Shown here: one piece after another, positions 8,200 to 16,509 of the stretch
How positions within the stretch are numbered: the first letter of the stretch is position 1
Layout of the letters: every line of letters begins with the position of its first letter
From: Vibrio sp. 99-8-1
GTDB lineage: Bacteria; Pseudomonadota; Gammaproteobacteria; Enterobacterales; Vibrionaceae
DNA length: 48,690 nucleotides
Direction: 5' to 3'
Assembly: GCF_013114595.1 (NCBI RefSeq)
Contig: NZ_VTXE01000035.1
Coordinates: 1 to 48,690, forward strand
The notes under the pieces: generated by a model
What the model was told of the DNA's origin: nothing
The model's database searches: none
The model's input: only the letters and a program-made list of their open reading frames with translations
Translations under genes and position numbers: made by a program

Positions 8200-9315
8200 T
8201 TAGCCGCGATAATAACGTTGCGGTACAAACGGCATTTTCTCAATAGTCATTGCCAGCTTTTTACCGCGAACTTCAGCAAAGACTTCCGTTCCAACAACCG
8301 CTAACTCAGTAGCAACATAGCCCATAGAAACCGGTTTACCTGCTGTAGGACCCGCGGTACCACTGGTGACAACACCGACTTTATTACCATCCTGATCAAA
8401 CAATTCACAGCCTTCACGTACTGGTGCTTTAGTTTGTCCTACTAAACCTACACGCTTTCTGGCTACGTCTTTTGTTATAATTTGATTAAGGATAATGTCA
8501 GCCCCCGGGAAACCACCTGCGCGCTCGCCATCTGTACGGCGGTTCTTGCTGATACCCCATAATAGGCTAGCTTCTACTGGTGTCGTGGTCGTATCTAAAT
8601 CGTGTCCGTATAAACACAAACCACACTCCAGACGCAATGAATCACGCGCACCAAGTCCAATCCATTCCACCAAGCTATGATCGGTTAGTTTGCGAGCAAA
8701 AGACGCAGCTTTATCTGCTGGTACAGAGATCTCAAAGCCATCTTCACCGGTATAACCTGAACGGCTTACATAGCACTCAATACCATCCAGCTCGATAATC
8801 TGCGCATCCATAAACAACATGTCCGCCACTTTTGGCTCTATAGATGCCAGCACTTCTGCAGCTTTCGGCCCTTGCAATGCAAGTAACGCACGGTCGTTTA
8901 TAAGCTCTAGTTCTACTCCATCGAGTAAATTCGCTTGTAGGTGGGCAATGTCTTGCTCTTTACATGCCGCATTAACGACCACAAAAATATGATCACCAAA
9001 ATTAGTCACCATGAGATCGTCTAAAATTCCGCCCTGCTCATTAGTAAAGAACGCATAGCGCTGTTTACCTGCAGGCAAATCAATAATATCGACAGGTACC
9101 AGAGCCTCTAATGTTTTAGCCGCATTAGCACCTTTTAAACGAAGTTGTCCCATATGAGAAACGTCAAATAGACCCGCCGCATCTCGGGTATGTAAATGCT
9201 CTTTTTTCACACCCAATGCATATTGAACTGGCATATCAAAACCAGCAAAAGGGACCATTTTTGCGCCGGCCTCAACGTGAAGTGCATGTAAAGGTGTTTG
9301 TTGTAGATCAGTCAT
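8200..9315 (-). CDS. gcvT: Glycine cleavage system T protein (aminomethyltransferase)
   Basis: T protein takes the aminomethyl group from lipoylated H protein, releases ammonia and passes the one-carbon unit to tetrahydrofolate. It has 371 residues from MTDLQQTPLHALHVEAGAKM. The conserved FDVSHMGQ, GGILDDL and SGYTGEDGFEI blocks are intact. I start it at 9315, where AAAGGAG precedes the ATG by about 6 nt; an upstream in-frame ATG at 9363 would add 16 residues that lie over operator-like sequence. It is transcribed away from the adjacent XRE regulator gene in the same direction. The partner genes glyA, gcvH and gcvP lie divergently beyond the regulator. L protein (lpd) is not here and must be shared from elsewhere. 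Confidence 0.97.
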   Translation of the reverse strand: MTDLQQTPLHALHVEAGAKMVPFAGFDMPVQYALGVKKEHLHTRDAAGLFDVSHMGQLRLKGANAAKTLEALVPVDIIDLPAGKQRYAFFTNEQGGILDDLMVTNFGDHIFVVVNAACKEQDIAHLQANLLDGVELELINDRALLALQGPKAAEVLASIEPKVADMLFMDAQIIELDGIECYVSRSGYTGEDGFEISVPADKAASFARKLTDHSLVEWIGLGARDSLRLECGLCLYGHDLDTTTTPVEASLLWGISKNRRTDGERAGGFPGADIILNQIITKDVARKRVGLVGQTKAPVREGCELFDQDGNKVGVVTSGTAGPTAGKPVSMGYVATELAVVGTEVFAEVRGKKLAMTIEKMPFVPQRYYRG

Positions 9316-9346
9316 CGCTTTCTCCTTTAGGTTTGCGGGAGTCCTG

Positions 9347-9360
9347 TTTCCAATAATAAA
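9347..9360. promoter_or_regulatory. Candidate XRE-cupin operator in the gcvT leader
   Basis: TTTCCAATAATAAA matches the reverse complement of the perfect site at 10219-10232 (TTTCCAATAGGAAA) at 12 of 14 positions. It lies 32-45 nt upstream of the gcvT start. A related but wider-spaced repeat (TTTCC-N6-GGAAA) is at 9364-9379. Confidence 0.5.
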
Positions 9361-9452
9361 CATTTTCCATTCAGGGAAACATTAATAACAGATTGTTTAC
9401 ATTTGGTCATCTTTTAAATCGGTTTATGATAAGAAATGAGAAAGGGGTAAAG

Positions 9453-9466
9453 TTTCTACCGGGAAA
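9453..9466. promoter_or_regulatory. Candidate XRE-cupin operator between regulator and gcvT
   Basis: TTTCTACCGGGAAA has the same 5-4-5 architecture as the site at 10219-10232, with one base difference in the conserved arms. It sits 15 bp past the regulator stop and 138 bp before gcvT, where a gcvT promoter would be expected. Confidence 0.5.
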
Positions 9467-9480
9467 CAAAACAAAAAAGG

Positions 9481-10104
9481 TTACCTCGCGGTAACCCATA
9501 AAATCAGTGCATCTTCTTCGCTTATAGAAGTCAGCATATGCCCCATATTAGCGTCGTAATAAACGCTATCCCCTTCTTTCAGGTTTATAGGCTCATAGAA
9601 CTCGGTATAGAGCGTCACTTCACCTTGCAGAATAAGCAGAAACTCCTCACCATCGTGCTTAACCCAATCGCTATAGTCTTCAAACTTTCGGGCGCGAATA
9701 CGACTTTTAAACGGCATCATCTTTTTATTTGAAAGCTGTGTTGCCAGCAGTTCATGTTCGTAAGTTTGTGTCGGGTGAGGTTTGCCCTCATCTTTCTTAG
9801 TAATATCCCTGCGCCCTGATGCCGCTTGGGATTTAGGCGGTTCAAACAGCTGAGGCATATCAATCTGCAACCCCATTGCCAGCTTTTGCATCGCCTGAAA
9901 AGTTGGCGATATCTGCTCATTTTCAATCTTAGATAATGTAGAACGAGCCAATCCGGTTCGCTGGCTGGCCTCTTCTAATGTGATCCCCATCTTAGTTCTT
10001 ACATTTTTTATTTTTTGACCAAGCTTGAGTGGTTCAATTACTCCATCAGCACTCTCTCTTTCAAGCTTAATAGACGGGTACTCATCAAATATATCTTCGG
10101 CCAT
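9481..10104 (-). CDS. XRE-family regulator with C-terminal cupin domain
   Basis: The 207-residue DNA-binding protein is probably the local regulator of the glycine genes. A helix-turn-helix of the XRE/Cro type spans about residues 29-83 (KIKNVRTKMGITLEEASQRT, then TLSKIENEQISPT). A cupin_2 domain spans about 135-207 (EFLLILQGEVTLY ... EGDSVYYDANMGHM) and could bind a small-molecule effector. This is the SutR/PuuR-like architecture. The gene sits between gcvT and glyA, and TTTCC-N4-GGAAA sites lie on both sides of it. By context the effector may be glycine, serine or a related metabolite; that is inference. The ATG has AGAGGT about 9 nt upstream. Confidence 0.9.
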   Translation of the reverse strand: MAEDIFDEYPSIKLERESADGVIEPLKLGQKIKNVRTKMGITLEEASQRTGLARSTLSKIENEQISPTFQAMQKLAMGLQIDMPQLFEPPKSQAASGRRDITKKDEGKPHPTQTYEHELLATQLSNKKMMPFKSRIRARKFEDYSDWVKHDGEEFLLILQGEVTLYTEFYEPINLKEGDSVYYDANMGHMLTSISEEDALILWVTAR

Positions 10105-10218
10105 ATCAGGTTTTACCTCTCTTTTATACGGTGAAACAATTTATCTGCTCTGTGTCAGAAAATCACTGCAAAAATGCAACAAACATACACCTGTTACCAC
10201 TAACCATACGAGATTATG

Positions 10219-10232
10219 TTTCCTATTGGAAA
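10219..10232. promoter_or_regulatory. Perfect palindromic operator candidate upstream of glyA
   Basis: TTTCCTATTGGAAA (arms TTTCC and GGAAA, 4-bp spacer) lies in the divergent region between the XRE-cupin gene and glyA. Two similar sites flank gcvT. The repeated use of the same motif at both ends of the regulator gene suggests it is the regulator's binding site. Confidence 0.55.
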
Positions 10233-10291
10233 TTTTTTGATTGATTAATTAAAAAACTATGGTTATGTTACGAACTAGTTATAAAAACAGA

Positions 10292-10358
10292 GAGTAGTTT
10301 AGTGGTTTTGCATCTATAAACGAGAGCCAGCTCTCACTACTAAAGCAAAACTCTACTC
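10292..10358 (+). promoter_or_regulatory. Structured leader of the glyA-gcvH-gcvP operon
   Basis: The untranslated region before glyA can fold into a long stem-loop: GAGTAG pairs with CTACTC, GTTTTGC with GCAAAAC, and the tip is GAGAGC-CA-GCTCTC. An alternative pairing of TTTAGT (10298) with ACTAAA (10339) would compete with it. It ends 55 nt before the glyA start. It lacks the tandem aptamer signature of the glycine riboswitch that I would expect, so its class is unknown. Confidence 0.4.
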
Positions 10359-10413
10359 AATACTATCAGCGTGAAACAGACCATTTAATTGGTTAAAGGA
10401 AGGAGTCACTCCC

Positions 10414-11709
10414 GTGCATAAATCATTTCAAAATCACAGTTTAGAGAGTTTTTTCTCAACCAACCTATCTGCTACTGATGACGCAGTGTTTGCCGCTATT
10501 CAGCAAGAAAACAGCCGTCAAAATGAACAAATAGAACTGATTGCCTCAGAAAACATCGTCTCTAAAGCGGTAATGCAGGCACAGGGAACCTGTTTGACCA
10601 ACAAGTATGCCGAAGGTTATCCGGGTCGTCGTTACTACGGTGGCTGCGAACATGTTGATACCGTCGAAGCACTTGCTATCGAACGAGCTAAGTCTTTATT
10701 CAAATGCGAATATGCAAACGTTCAACCTCACTCAGGCGCCCAAGCAAATGGCGCGGTTAAGTTAGCACTATTGCAACCGGGCGATACTATTTTAGGTATG
10801 TCACTGGATGCGGGTGGTCACCTTACTCACGGAGCACGTCCTGCCCTTTCCGGCAAATGGTTTAATGCCGTTCAATATGGTGTAGATAGAGACACATTAG
10901 AAATTGATTATGATGCCGTACTAGAACTAGCAAAAGAGCATCAGCCAAAAATGATCATTGCTGGCGGATCTGCAATTCCACGAACCATTGATTTTGCTAA
11001 ATTTAGAGCCATTGCTGATGAAGTTGGCGCACTATTAATGGTCGACATGGCCCACATCGCAGGCCTTATTGCAACAGGCGCTCATCCAAGCCCGCTTCCT
11101 CATGCACATGTTGTAACAACAACCACGCACAAAACATTACGCGGTCCTCGTGGTGGCATGATATTAACCAACCACGAAGAGATTAATAAAAAGATCAACT
11201 CTGCGGTATTCCCAGGTCTACAAGGTGGTCCGCTAATGCACGTTATCGCGGCTAAAGCCGTGGCATTTGGCGAAGCGTTAGGCCCAGAATTTAGCACCTA
11301 CATCGACGCTGTTGTTGAGAACGCAAAAGTACTCGCAGAAGTGCTACAAAATCGTGGCTGTGACATTGTTACCGGCGGAACCGATACTCACCTAATGTTG
11401 GTGGATCTTCGACCTAAAGGGTTGAAAGGAAACAGTACAGAAGAAGCATTAGAACGTGCAGGGATCACATGTAACAAAAATGGCATTCCATTTGACACAG
11501 AGAAGCCTATGATAACATCTGGCATTCGCTTAGGTACGCCAGCCGGAACCAGCCGAGGATTCGGTAGTGAAGAATTTAAACTCATTGGAGAGTGGATAGG
11601 TGATGTACTTGATGGCTTAGTAGAAAGCCCTGAAGGTAACCCTGAGGTTGAGCAAAAAGTTCGTAAACAAGTAAAAGAACTGTGCAACCGTTTTCCGCTT
11701 TACCAGTAA
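10414..11709 (+). CDS. glyA: Serine hydroxymethyltransferase
   Basis: PLP enzyme interconverting serine plus tetrahydrofolate with glycine plus methylene-tetrahydrofolate. The 431 residues contain all family landmarks: IELIASENIVS near 40-50, NKYAEGYPGRRYYGG at 63-77, PHSGAQAN at 105-112, and the Schiff-base lysine K240 in TTTTHKTLRGPRGG. The start is GTG, with GGAAGGAG about 9 nt upstream. It has an N-terminal extension of some 15 residues compared with the usual E. coli form. Placement at the head of a glyA-gcvH-gcvP operon suggests a glycine-catabolic role, probably beside a housekeeping copy elsewhere: two glycines could be turned into one serine. That second copy is inferred, not seen. 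Confidence 0.97.
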   Translation: MHKSFQNHSLESFFSTNLSATDDAVFAAIQQENSRQNEQIELIASENIVSKAVMQAQGTCLTNKYAEGYPGRRYYGGCEHVDTVEALAIERAKSLFKCEYANVQPHSGAQANGAVKLALLQPGDTILGMSLDAGGHLTHGARPALSGKWFNAVQYGVDRDTLEIDYDAVLELAKEHQPKMIIAGGSAIPRTIDFAKFRAIADEVGALLMVDMAHIAGLIATGAHPSPLPHAHVVTTTTHKTLRGPRGGMILTNHEEINKKINSAVFPGLQGGPLMHVIAAKAVAFGEALGPEFSTYIDAVVENAKVLAEVLQNRGCDIVTGGTDTHLMLVDLRPKGLKGNSTEEALERAGITCNKNGIPFDTEKPMITSGIRLGTPAGTSRGFGSEEFKLIGEWIGDVLDGLVESPEGNPEVEQKVRKQVKELCNRFPLYQ

Positions 11710-11742
11710 TTTGATTGAATATTATCTTTGGAGACAATAAGA

Positions 11743-12123
11743 ATGGATATGACCCTAAAGTTTGCAGAAAGCCATGAGTGGATTAAAGACAATGGCGACG
11801 GAACTGTAACTCTTGGAATTTCAGAGCACGCTCAGCAAATGCTTGGCGACGTAGTATTTGTTGACCTGCCAGAAGCAGAAACAGAAGTAGAAGCAGGCGA
11901 AAGCTTTTCGCTCGTTGAATCTGTAAAAGCGGCTTCTGATATCTATACACCGATTACTGGTGAAATCGTTGAAGTCAATGAAGAGCTAGAAGATAGCCCT
12001 GAGCTTATCAACGAAGAGTCCTATGAAGGTGGCTGGATTGTAAAAATCAAAATGAGCGATCCTTCAGAACTTGACGCACTAACAAATGCAGAAGACTACC
12101 TAAACAGCATCGAAGAAGATTAA
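11743..12123 (+). CDS. gcvH: Glycine cleavage system H protein
   Basis: Small lipoyl carrier protein of 126 residues that shuttles the aminomethyl group between P, T and L proteins. The lipoylation lysine is K62 in the canonical LVESVKAASDIY motif. The C-terminus is acidic, as usual. I start it at the ATG at 11743 with GGAG 10 nt upstream, 33 bp after the glyA stop; an earlier TTG in the same frame lies in the Shine-Dalgarno region and is rejected. It is co-directional with glyA and gcvP in an operon. Confidence 0.97.
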   Translation: MDMTLKFAESHEWIKDNGDGTVTLGISEHAQQMLGDVVFVDLPEAETEVEAGESFSLVESVKAASDIYTPITGEIVEVNEELEDSPELINEESYEGGWIVKIKMSDPSELDALTNAEDYLNSIEED

Positions 12124-12143
12124 TTTAGGTTGATGGTAAAAAG

Positions 12144-12168
12144 GCTGCTCACCATGAGCAGCTTCTTT
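12144..12168 (+). terminator. Attenuator-like hairpin between gcvH and gcvP
   Basis: Stem GCTGCTC / GAGCAGC with loop ACCAT is followed by TTCTTT, a weak Rho-independent terminator shape within the operon. Partial termination here would make more H protein than P protein. A second hairpin (TATACCT / AGGTATA, 12168-12184) follows directly and ends next to the weak gcvP ribosome-binding site. Confidence 0.5.
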
Positions 12169-12200
12169 ATACCTAACAGGTATATAAGGTAAACGAAAAA

Positions 12201-15065
12201 ATGACAGAATTACTTCACCACCTAAGCACACAACATGAATTTGTTGGCAGACATAACGGCCCTAATAAGGCAGACCAAGCAAAAATGCTATCCACGGTTA
12301 ACGTCGATACGCTTGAGCAACTGATAGAACAGACCGTACCAGAAGCAATCCGCCTAGAGCAGCCGCTTACATTAGAAGCAGCATTAAGCGAAGCCGATAT
12401 GCTTAAAAAAATTAAATCTTTTGCCGATTTAAACCAACTAAAGCGTACGTTCATTGGTCAGGGTTACTACAACACATTTGTTCCTAACGTTATTCTACGT
12501 AACGTTATGGAAAATCCGGGCTGGTATACCGCGTATACGCCGTATCAACCTGAGATCTCGCAAGGTCGATTAGAAGCGCTTCTTAACTTCCAGCAAATGG
12601 TTATGGATTTAACCAGCATGGAAATTGCCAACGCTTCGCTGCTTGACGAAGCAACCGCTGCCGGTGAAGCAATGACCCTGTGTAAGCGTGCTGGCAAAAG
12701 TAAAAGCAAAGTATTTTTTGTTGCAGATGACGTCCATCCACAAACATTAGAAGTAGTAAAAACAAGAGCGGCATTTATCGGATTTGAAGTAATGGTTGGC
12801 AGTGTTGCGACATTACCAGAACAAGATGTATTTGGTGCCTTACTACAATACCCATCGACTACAGGTGAAGTAACAGACTTAACCGACGTCATCGCCGCCG
12901 CTCAAGCCAATAAAACATTGGTTACTGTTGCCACTGATCTATTAGCCTCTGCCCTACTTAAACCAGCGGGTGAAATGGGCGCAGATGTCGTTATTGGTAG
13001 CGCACAACGATTTGGTGTTCCAATGGGATACGGTGGTCCTCACGCTGCATTTATGGCAACGCGTGACAAACACAAACGTACTATGCCGGGACGTGTCATT
13101 GGTGTTTCCATCGATAAAAAAGGCAACCAAGCGTTGCGTATGGCAATGCAAACACGTGAACAGCATATTCGTCGTGAAAAAGCGACATCCAATATCTGTA
13201 CTGCGCAAGCTTTGCTAGCCAATATGGCATCATTCTACGCGGTTTATCACGGCGCAGAAGGGCTACGCACCATTGCTCGTCGTACACACCATATGACGGC
13301 GATTCTTGCTGCTGGACTGACAAAAGCAGGGTTCGAACTGGCTCATAACAGCTACTTCGACACCATCACCATTGAAACTGGTGCAAATACAGACGCTCTG
13401 TATAACAAAGCACTACAATCAGACATCAACTTACGCAAGTTTGACGACAAGATCGGTATCAGCTTTGATGAAACCACCAAAACTGACGATATTGCTGCAC
13501 TATTTGCCGTATTTGGTGTAGATGCAGATATCGACAGCTTGTCTAAAGATATTGCTGGCAATGAGTTTGCCGCTATTCCTGAGTCGTGTCGTCGTCAATC
13601 TAGCTACTTAACGCACCCAGTGTTTAATACGCACCATAGTGAAACACAGATGATGCGTTACCTGAAACAGCTAGAAAATAAAGATTTCTCCCTAACACAC
13701 GGAATGATTCCGCTTGGCAGCTGTACCATGAAGCTAAATGCCGTAGCAGAGATGATCCCTGTGACATGGCCAGAATTTGGCAGCATGCACCCATTCGCAC
13801 CCATCGAGCAAGCGGGTGGCTATAGCGCATTAGCCTCTTCACTTAAAACCATGCTTTGCGAGATAACGGGCTACGACGAAGTATCACTTCAGCCAAACTC
13901 TGGTGCATCTGGTGAGTACACTGGTCTAATCGCTATTCAACGCTACCATCAAAGTCGTGGCGATGATCACCGTAACGTCTGTTTAATCCCAAGCTCAGCG
14001 CACGGCACCAACCCAGCAACGGCCTCTATGGTGTCGATGAAAGTGGTTGTAGTGAAATGTGACGATGCAGGTAACATCGATATCGATGACCTAGGCGCGA
14101 AAATTGAAAAACATCGCGACAACCTATCCAGCATCATGATCACCTACCCTTCTACACACGGGGTATACGAAGAGCAGGTACAAAAAGTGTGTGATATGGT
14201 TCATGAAGCAGGCGGTCAGGTTTATCTTGATGGTGCCAACATGAACGCTCAAGTAGGCTTAACCACGCCGGGCTTTATTGGCTCTGATGTATCGCACCTT
14301 AACCTTCACAAAACGTTCTGTATTCCACACGGTGGCGGCGGTCCGGGCATGGGACCGATAGGTGTTAAATCTCACCTAGCACCTTTCTTACCGGGGCACA
14401 TTGAGAATGGTCTAGAAGGCAGTGACTTTGCTGTATCTGCAGCGGATCTTGGTAGTGCATCTATCTTGCCTATTTCTTGGGCATACATTGCTATGATGGG
14501 AGAGCCGGGGCTAAAAGAAGCAACTAAAGTCGCGATTCTTAATGCAAACTACGTGATGGAGCGCCTACTTCCACACTATCCTGTACTTTACCGTGGCACC
14601 AACGGCCGCGTAGCACACGAATGTATTATCGATATTCGTCCTATTAAAGAAGAGACAGGCATTAGTGAAGAAGACATTGCTAAGCGATTAATGGACTACG
14701 GTTTCCACGCACCAACAATGTCGTTCCCTGTAGCGGGTACATTAATGGTCGAGCCAACTGAGTCGGAAGATTTAGAAGAGCTAGACCGCTTCTGCGAAGC
14801 TATGATTGCTATCCGTAATGAGAGCAAGAAAGTACTCGCTGGCGAATGGCCGCTAGAAGATAACCCACTGGTTAATGCACCGCATACTCAAGTGGATCTC
14901 TCTGCGGATGAGTGGCAACACCCATACTCTCGCGAACTGGCATGTTTCCCATCGAAGCAAGCAAAAGCATCAAAATACTGGCCAACCGTAAACCGTGTCG
15001 ATAATGTATACGGTGACCGAAACTTAATCTGTTCGTGCCCGAGTATTGATAACTACGAAGAGTAG
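12201..15065 (+). CDS. gcvP: Glycine dehydrogenase (decarboxylating), P protein
   Basis: P protein decarboxylates glycine on PLP and transfers the aminomethyl group to lipoyl-H protein. It is a single-chain form of 954 residues with both homologous halves, the length typical of gammaproteobacteria. The PLP lysine is K704, in LNLHKTFCIPHGGGGPGMGPIG. Other conserved blocks, such as MIPLGSCTMKLN and SLQPNSGASGEY, are intact. It is the last gene of the operon, 77 bp after gcvH, and is followed by a strong terminator. The Shine-Dalgarno sequence is weak (AAGGT 11 nt upstream). Confidence 0.98.
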   Translation: MTELLHHLSTQHEFVGRHNGPNKADQAKMLSTVNVDTLEQLIEQTVPEAIRLEQPLTLEAALSEADMLKKIKSFADLNQLKRTFIGQGYYNTFVPNVILRNVMENPGWYTAYTPYQPEISQGRLEALLNFQQMVMDLTSMEIANASLLDEATAAGEAMTLCKRAGKSKSKVFFVADDVHPQTLEVVKTRAAFIGFEVMVGSVATLPEQDVFGALLQYPSTTGEVTDLTDVIAAAQANKTLVTVATDLLASALLKPAGEMGADVVIGSAQRFGVPMGYGGPHAAFMATRDKHKRTMPGRVIGVSIDKKGNQALRMAMQTREQHIRREKATSNICTAQALLANMASFYAVYHGAEGLRTIARRTHHMTAILAAGLTKAGFELAHNSYFDTITIETGANTDALYNKALQSDINLRKFDDKIGISFDETTKTDDIAALFAVFGVDADIDSLSKDIAGNEFAAIPESCRRQSSYLTHPVFNTHHSETQMMRYLKQLENKDFSLTHGMIPLGSCTMKLNAVAEMIPVTWPEFGSMHPFAPIEQAGGYSALASSLKTMLCEITGYDEVSLQPNSGASGEYTGLIAIQRYHQSRGDDHRNVCLIPSSAHGTNPATASMVSMKVVVVKCDDAGNIDIDDLGAKIEKHRDNLSSIMITYPSTHGVYEEQVQKVCDMVHEAGGQVYLDGANMNAQVGLTTPGFIGSDVSHLNLHKTFCIPHGGGGPGMGPIGVKSHLAPFLPGHIENGLEGSDFAVSAADLGSASILPISWAYIAMMGEPGLKEATKVAILNANYVMERLLPHYPVLYRGTNGRVAHECIIDIRPIKEETGISEEDIAKRLMDYGFHAPTMSFPVAGTLMVEPTESEDLEELDRFCEAMIAIRNESKKVLAGEWPLEDNPLVNAPHTQVDLSADEWQHPYSRELACFPSKQAKASKYWPTVNRVDNVYGDRNLICSCPSIDNYEE

Positions 15066-15115
15066 TTTTTGGTGTTGATCACGACTAACTAAGTTAGCAT
15101 CTGATTTGATAGTTT

Positions 15116-15144
15116 AAAGGCGAACCGTTTGGTTCGCCTTTTTG
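15116..15144 (+). terminator. Terminator of the glyA-gcvH-gcvP operon
   Basis: Perfect 11-bp stem AAAGGCGAACC / GGTTCGCCTTT with GTTT loop and T-run, 51 bp after the gcvP stop. Confidence 0.9.
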
Positions 15145-15211
15145 TTTGATATGTAAATGCAGATTGGATTTACGCACCGTAACATCAACCGCACATAGGG
15201 TCTAAGAAGTA

Positions 15212-15439
15212 GTGAACCTCTACCATTTATCTCAATTGTGTGGCGCTGGCTTAGCCATTCAGCCAACCTACCTGGTCAATCAATACATTGAGAGTGGGCA
15301 GCTTCAGCAGGTGTTACCAGACTGGACACCAGACGACCTGACCATTTACGTTCTCTATTCTTCCAGAAAGTATATGTCGCCTACTGTTCGTGCACTGATC
15401 GACTATTTGTCAGAGTATTTTTCTGAATCGCGTTGGTAG
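15212..15439 (+). pseudogene. C-terminal remnant of a LysR-type regulator
   Basis: The open frame encodes about 75 residues that match only the last part of a LysR substrate-binding domain: GAGLAIQPTYLVNQYIESGQ, QVLPDWTPDDLTIYVLY and SPTVRALIDYLSEYF are typical of the end of that fold. The N-terminal helix-turn-helix and most of the effector domain are missing, an in-frame stop lies just upstream, and no ribosome-binding site is seen. It therefore looks like a 5'-truncated gene left by a deletion or rearrangement. It lies next to a candidate repeat element. Confidence 0.8.
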
Positions 15440-15552
15440 TAACACTTTGGAGAGCCTATAACAGTATGTGGCTTAAAAAATCTCCAGTATTTATGGTTCA
15501 TTACACACTATCTATTTGTATAAAAAGTCCAAAGATCGTATTTCGATGATGA

Positions 15553-15757
15553 ACTCAAGGTGCTTATTCAGCGAGAATTTATTAGCGGCTGTTCAAGGCA
15601 CTGATTTGAAGGCATAGTCATTCTACGGCAAGAATCAGTAACACAGAGCAGAAGCCAATAAAAGTCGCCGTTTGGCAGCGCATCAACACGCCCATTTCTT
15701 CAACTATCTTTCTTGAACTGAACTTGTTGATGTTGCTCTGAATCCTGCACCTTGAGT
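15553..15757. repeat. Candidate miniature repeat element with imperfect inverted ends
   Basis: A 205-bp non-coding block starts with ACTCAAGGTGC and ends with the exact reverse complement GCACCTTGAGT. Immediately inside, both ends carry ATTCAG followed by G after 2-3 bases. It sits beside the truncated LysR gene in a 400-bp stretch without a functional gene. The interior has no open frame. I believe similar blocks recur in Vibrio intergenic regions, but that is recollection and not tested here. Confidence 0.45.
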
Positions 15758-15848
15758 ATATACAAACGTTACTGAAGTAACTTAACAAAGCTAGAGATTA
15801 AGCCTTCAGCAACGTTTATTAAGAGAGCCGCCAGATTATAGAGTGTTA

Positions 15849-16346
15849 TTAGAAAAACTTCTTAATCGCTTTTTCCGCACAAGCAACATCTAAATGCCCA
15901 CCAGGAGCACCACCGACACCTATTGCTCCTATCATGGCATTGTTAAGTTGCACAGAAATACCACCAGCTAAGAACAGTAAGTTGTCGTCCATGTTCTGCA
16001 ATGGTTGCATGATAGGCTTATCAGCAATTAACTTCATTAAATTACCCGATGGCTGCTTCATACTAACAACAGTGAACGCCTTTTGACGGGAGCTATCTAG
16101 TGTGTGAACACCTGCGCCGTCAGAGCGAAGCTGAGCCATTACATTACCTGATAAGTCCACAACAGTCGCAGATACTTTATAGCCATCTGCCTTACATTGA
16201 CTCACCGCTTCATGAGCCAGTTTAAAAGCTGCTTCTGACGAAATCTGAGTGATGGAAACAGTTTGGTTCTCAGAGGCGCCAGCAGTATGAGATAAGCTCA
16301 AAAAACCAAGAGTTGCCGCTAATAAAGTCAGTTTTGTCGTTTTCAT
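15849..16346 (-). CDS. Exported GlcG/HbpS-like heme-binding family protein
   Basis: Protein of 165 residues with a clear Sec signal peptide (MKTTKLTLLAATLGFLSLSHTAGA) followed by a complete GlcG/HbpS (DUF336) domain, with VVDLSGNVMAQLRSDGAG, SRQKAFTV, GGISVQLN and AIGVGGAPGGHLDVACAEKAI. The family forms oligomers, and the Streptomyces member HbpS binds heme and tunes a sensor kinase. The ATG at 16346 has GGAG 6 nt upstream; an earlier in-frame ATG is not supported. It is divergent from a two-component system, with about 160 bp between the starts, so the three genes may form one sensory unit. Ligand binding here is inferred from family only. Confidence 0.85.
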   Translation of the reverse strand: MKTTKLTLLAATLGFLSLSHTAGASENQTVSITQISSEAAFKLAHEAVSQCKADGYKVSATVVDLSGNVMAQLRSDGAGVHTLDSSRQKAFTVVSMKQPSGNLMKLIADKPIMQPLQNMDDNLLFLAGGISVQLNNAMIGAIGVGGAPGGHLDVACAEKAIKKFF

Positions 16347-16509
16347 GTTTACTCCGTTTAAGTGTTGTTTTAATTGGCGGGTCCATACTAACGAACACAT
16401 GATTACGAGATGCTTTCCGAAACATTACAAAATTGCAATGTTGGTTACACTGAAGAAAGGATATTGGTAGAGTATATTCAAACCAAGATTAAGACAGAAA
16501 TGGACATTG

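Noticed and set aside
10240..10413. Glycine riboswitch upstream of glyA, or upstream of gcvT
   Set aside because: The conserved glycine aptamer core could not be found in either leader.
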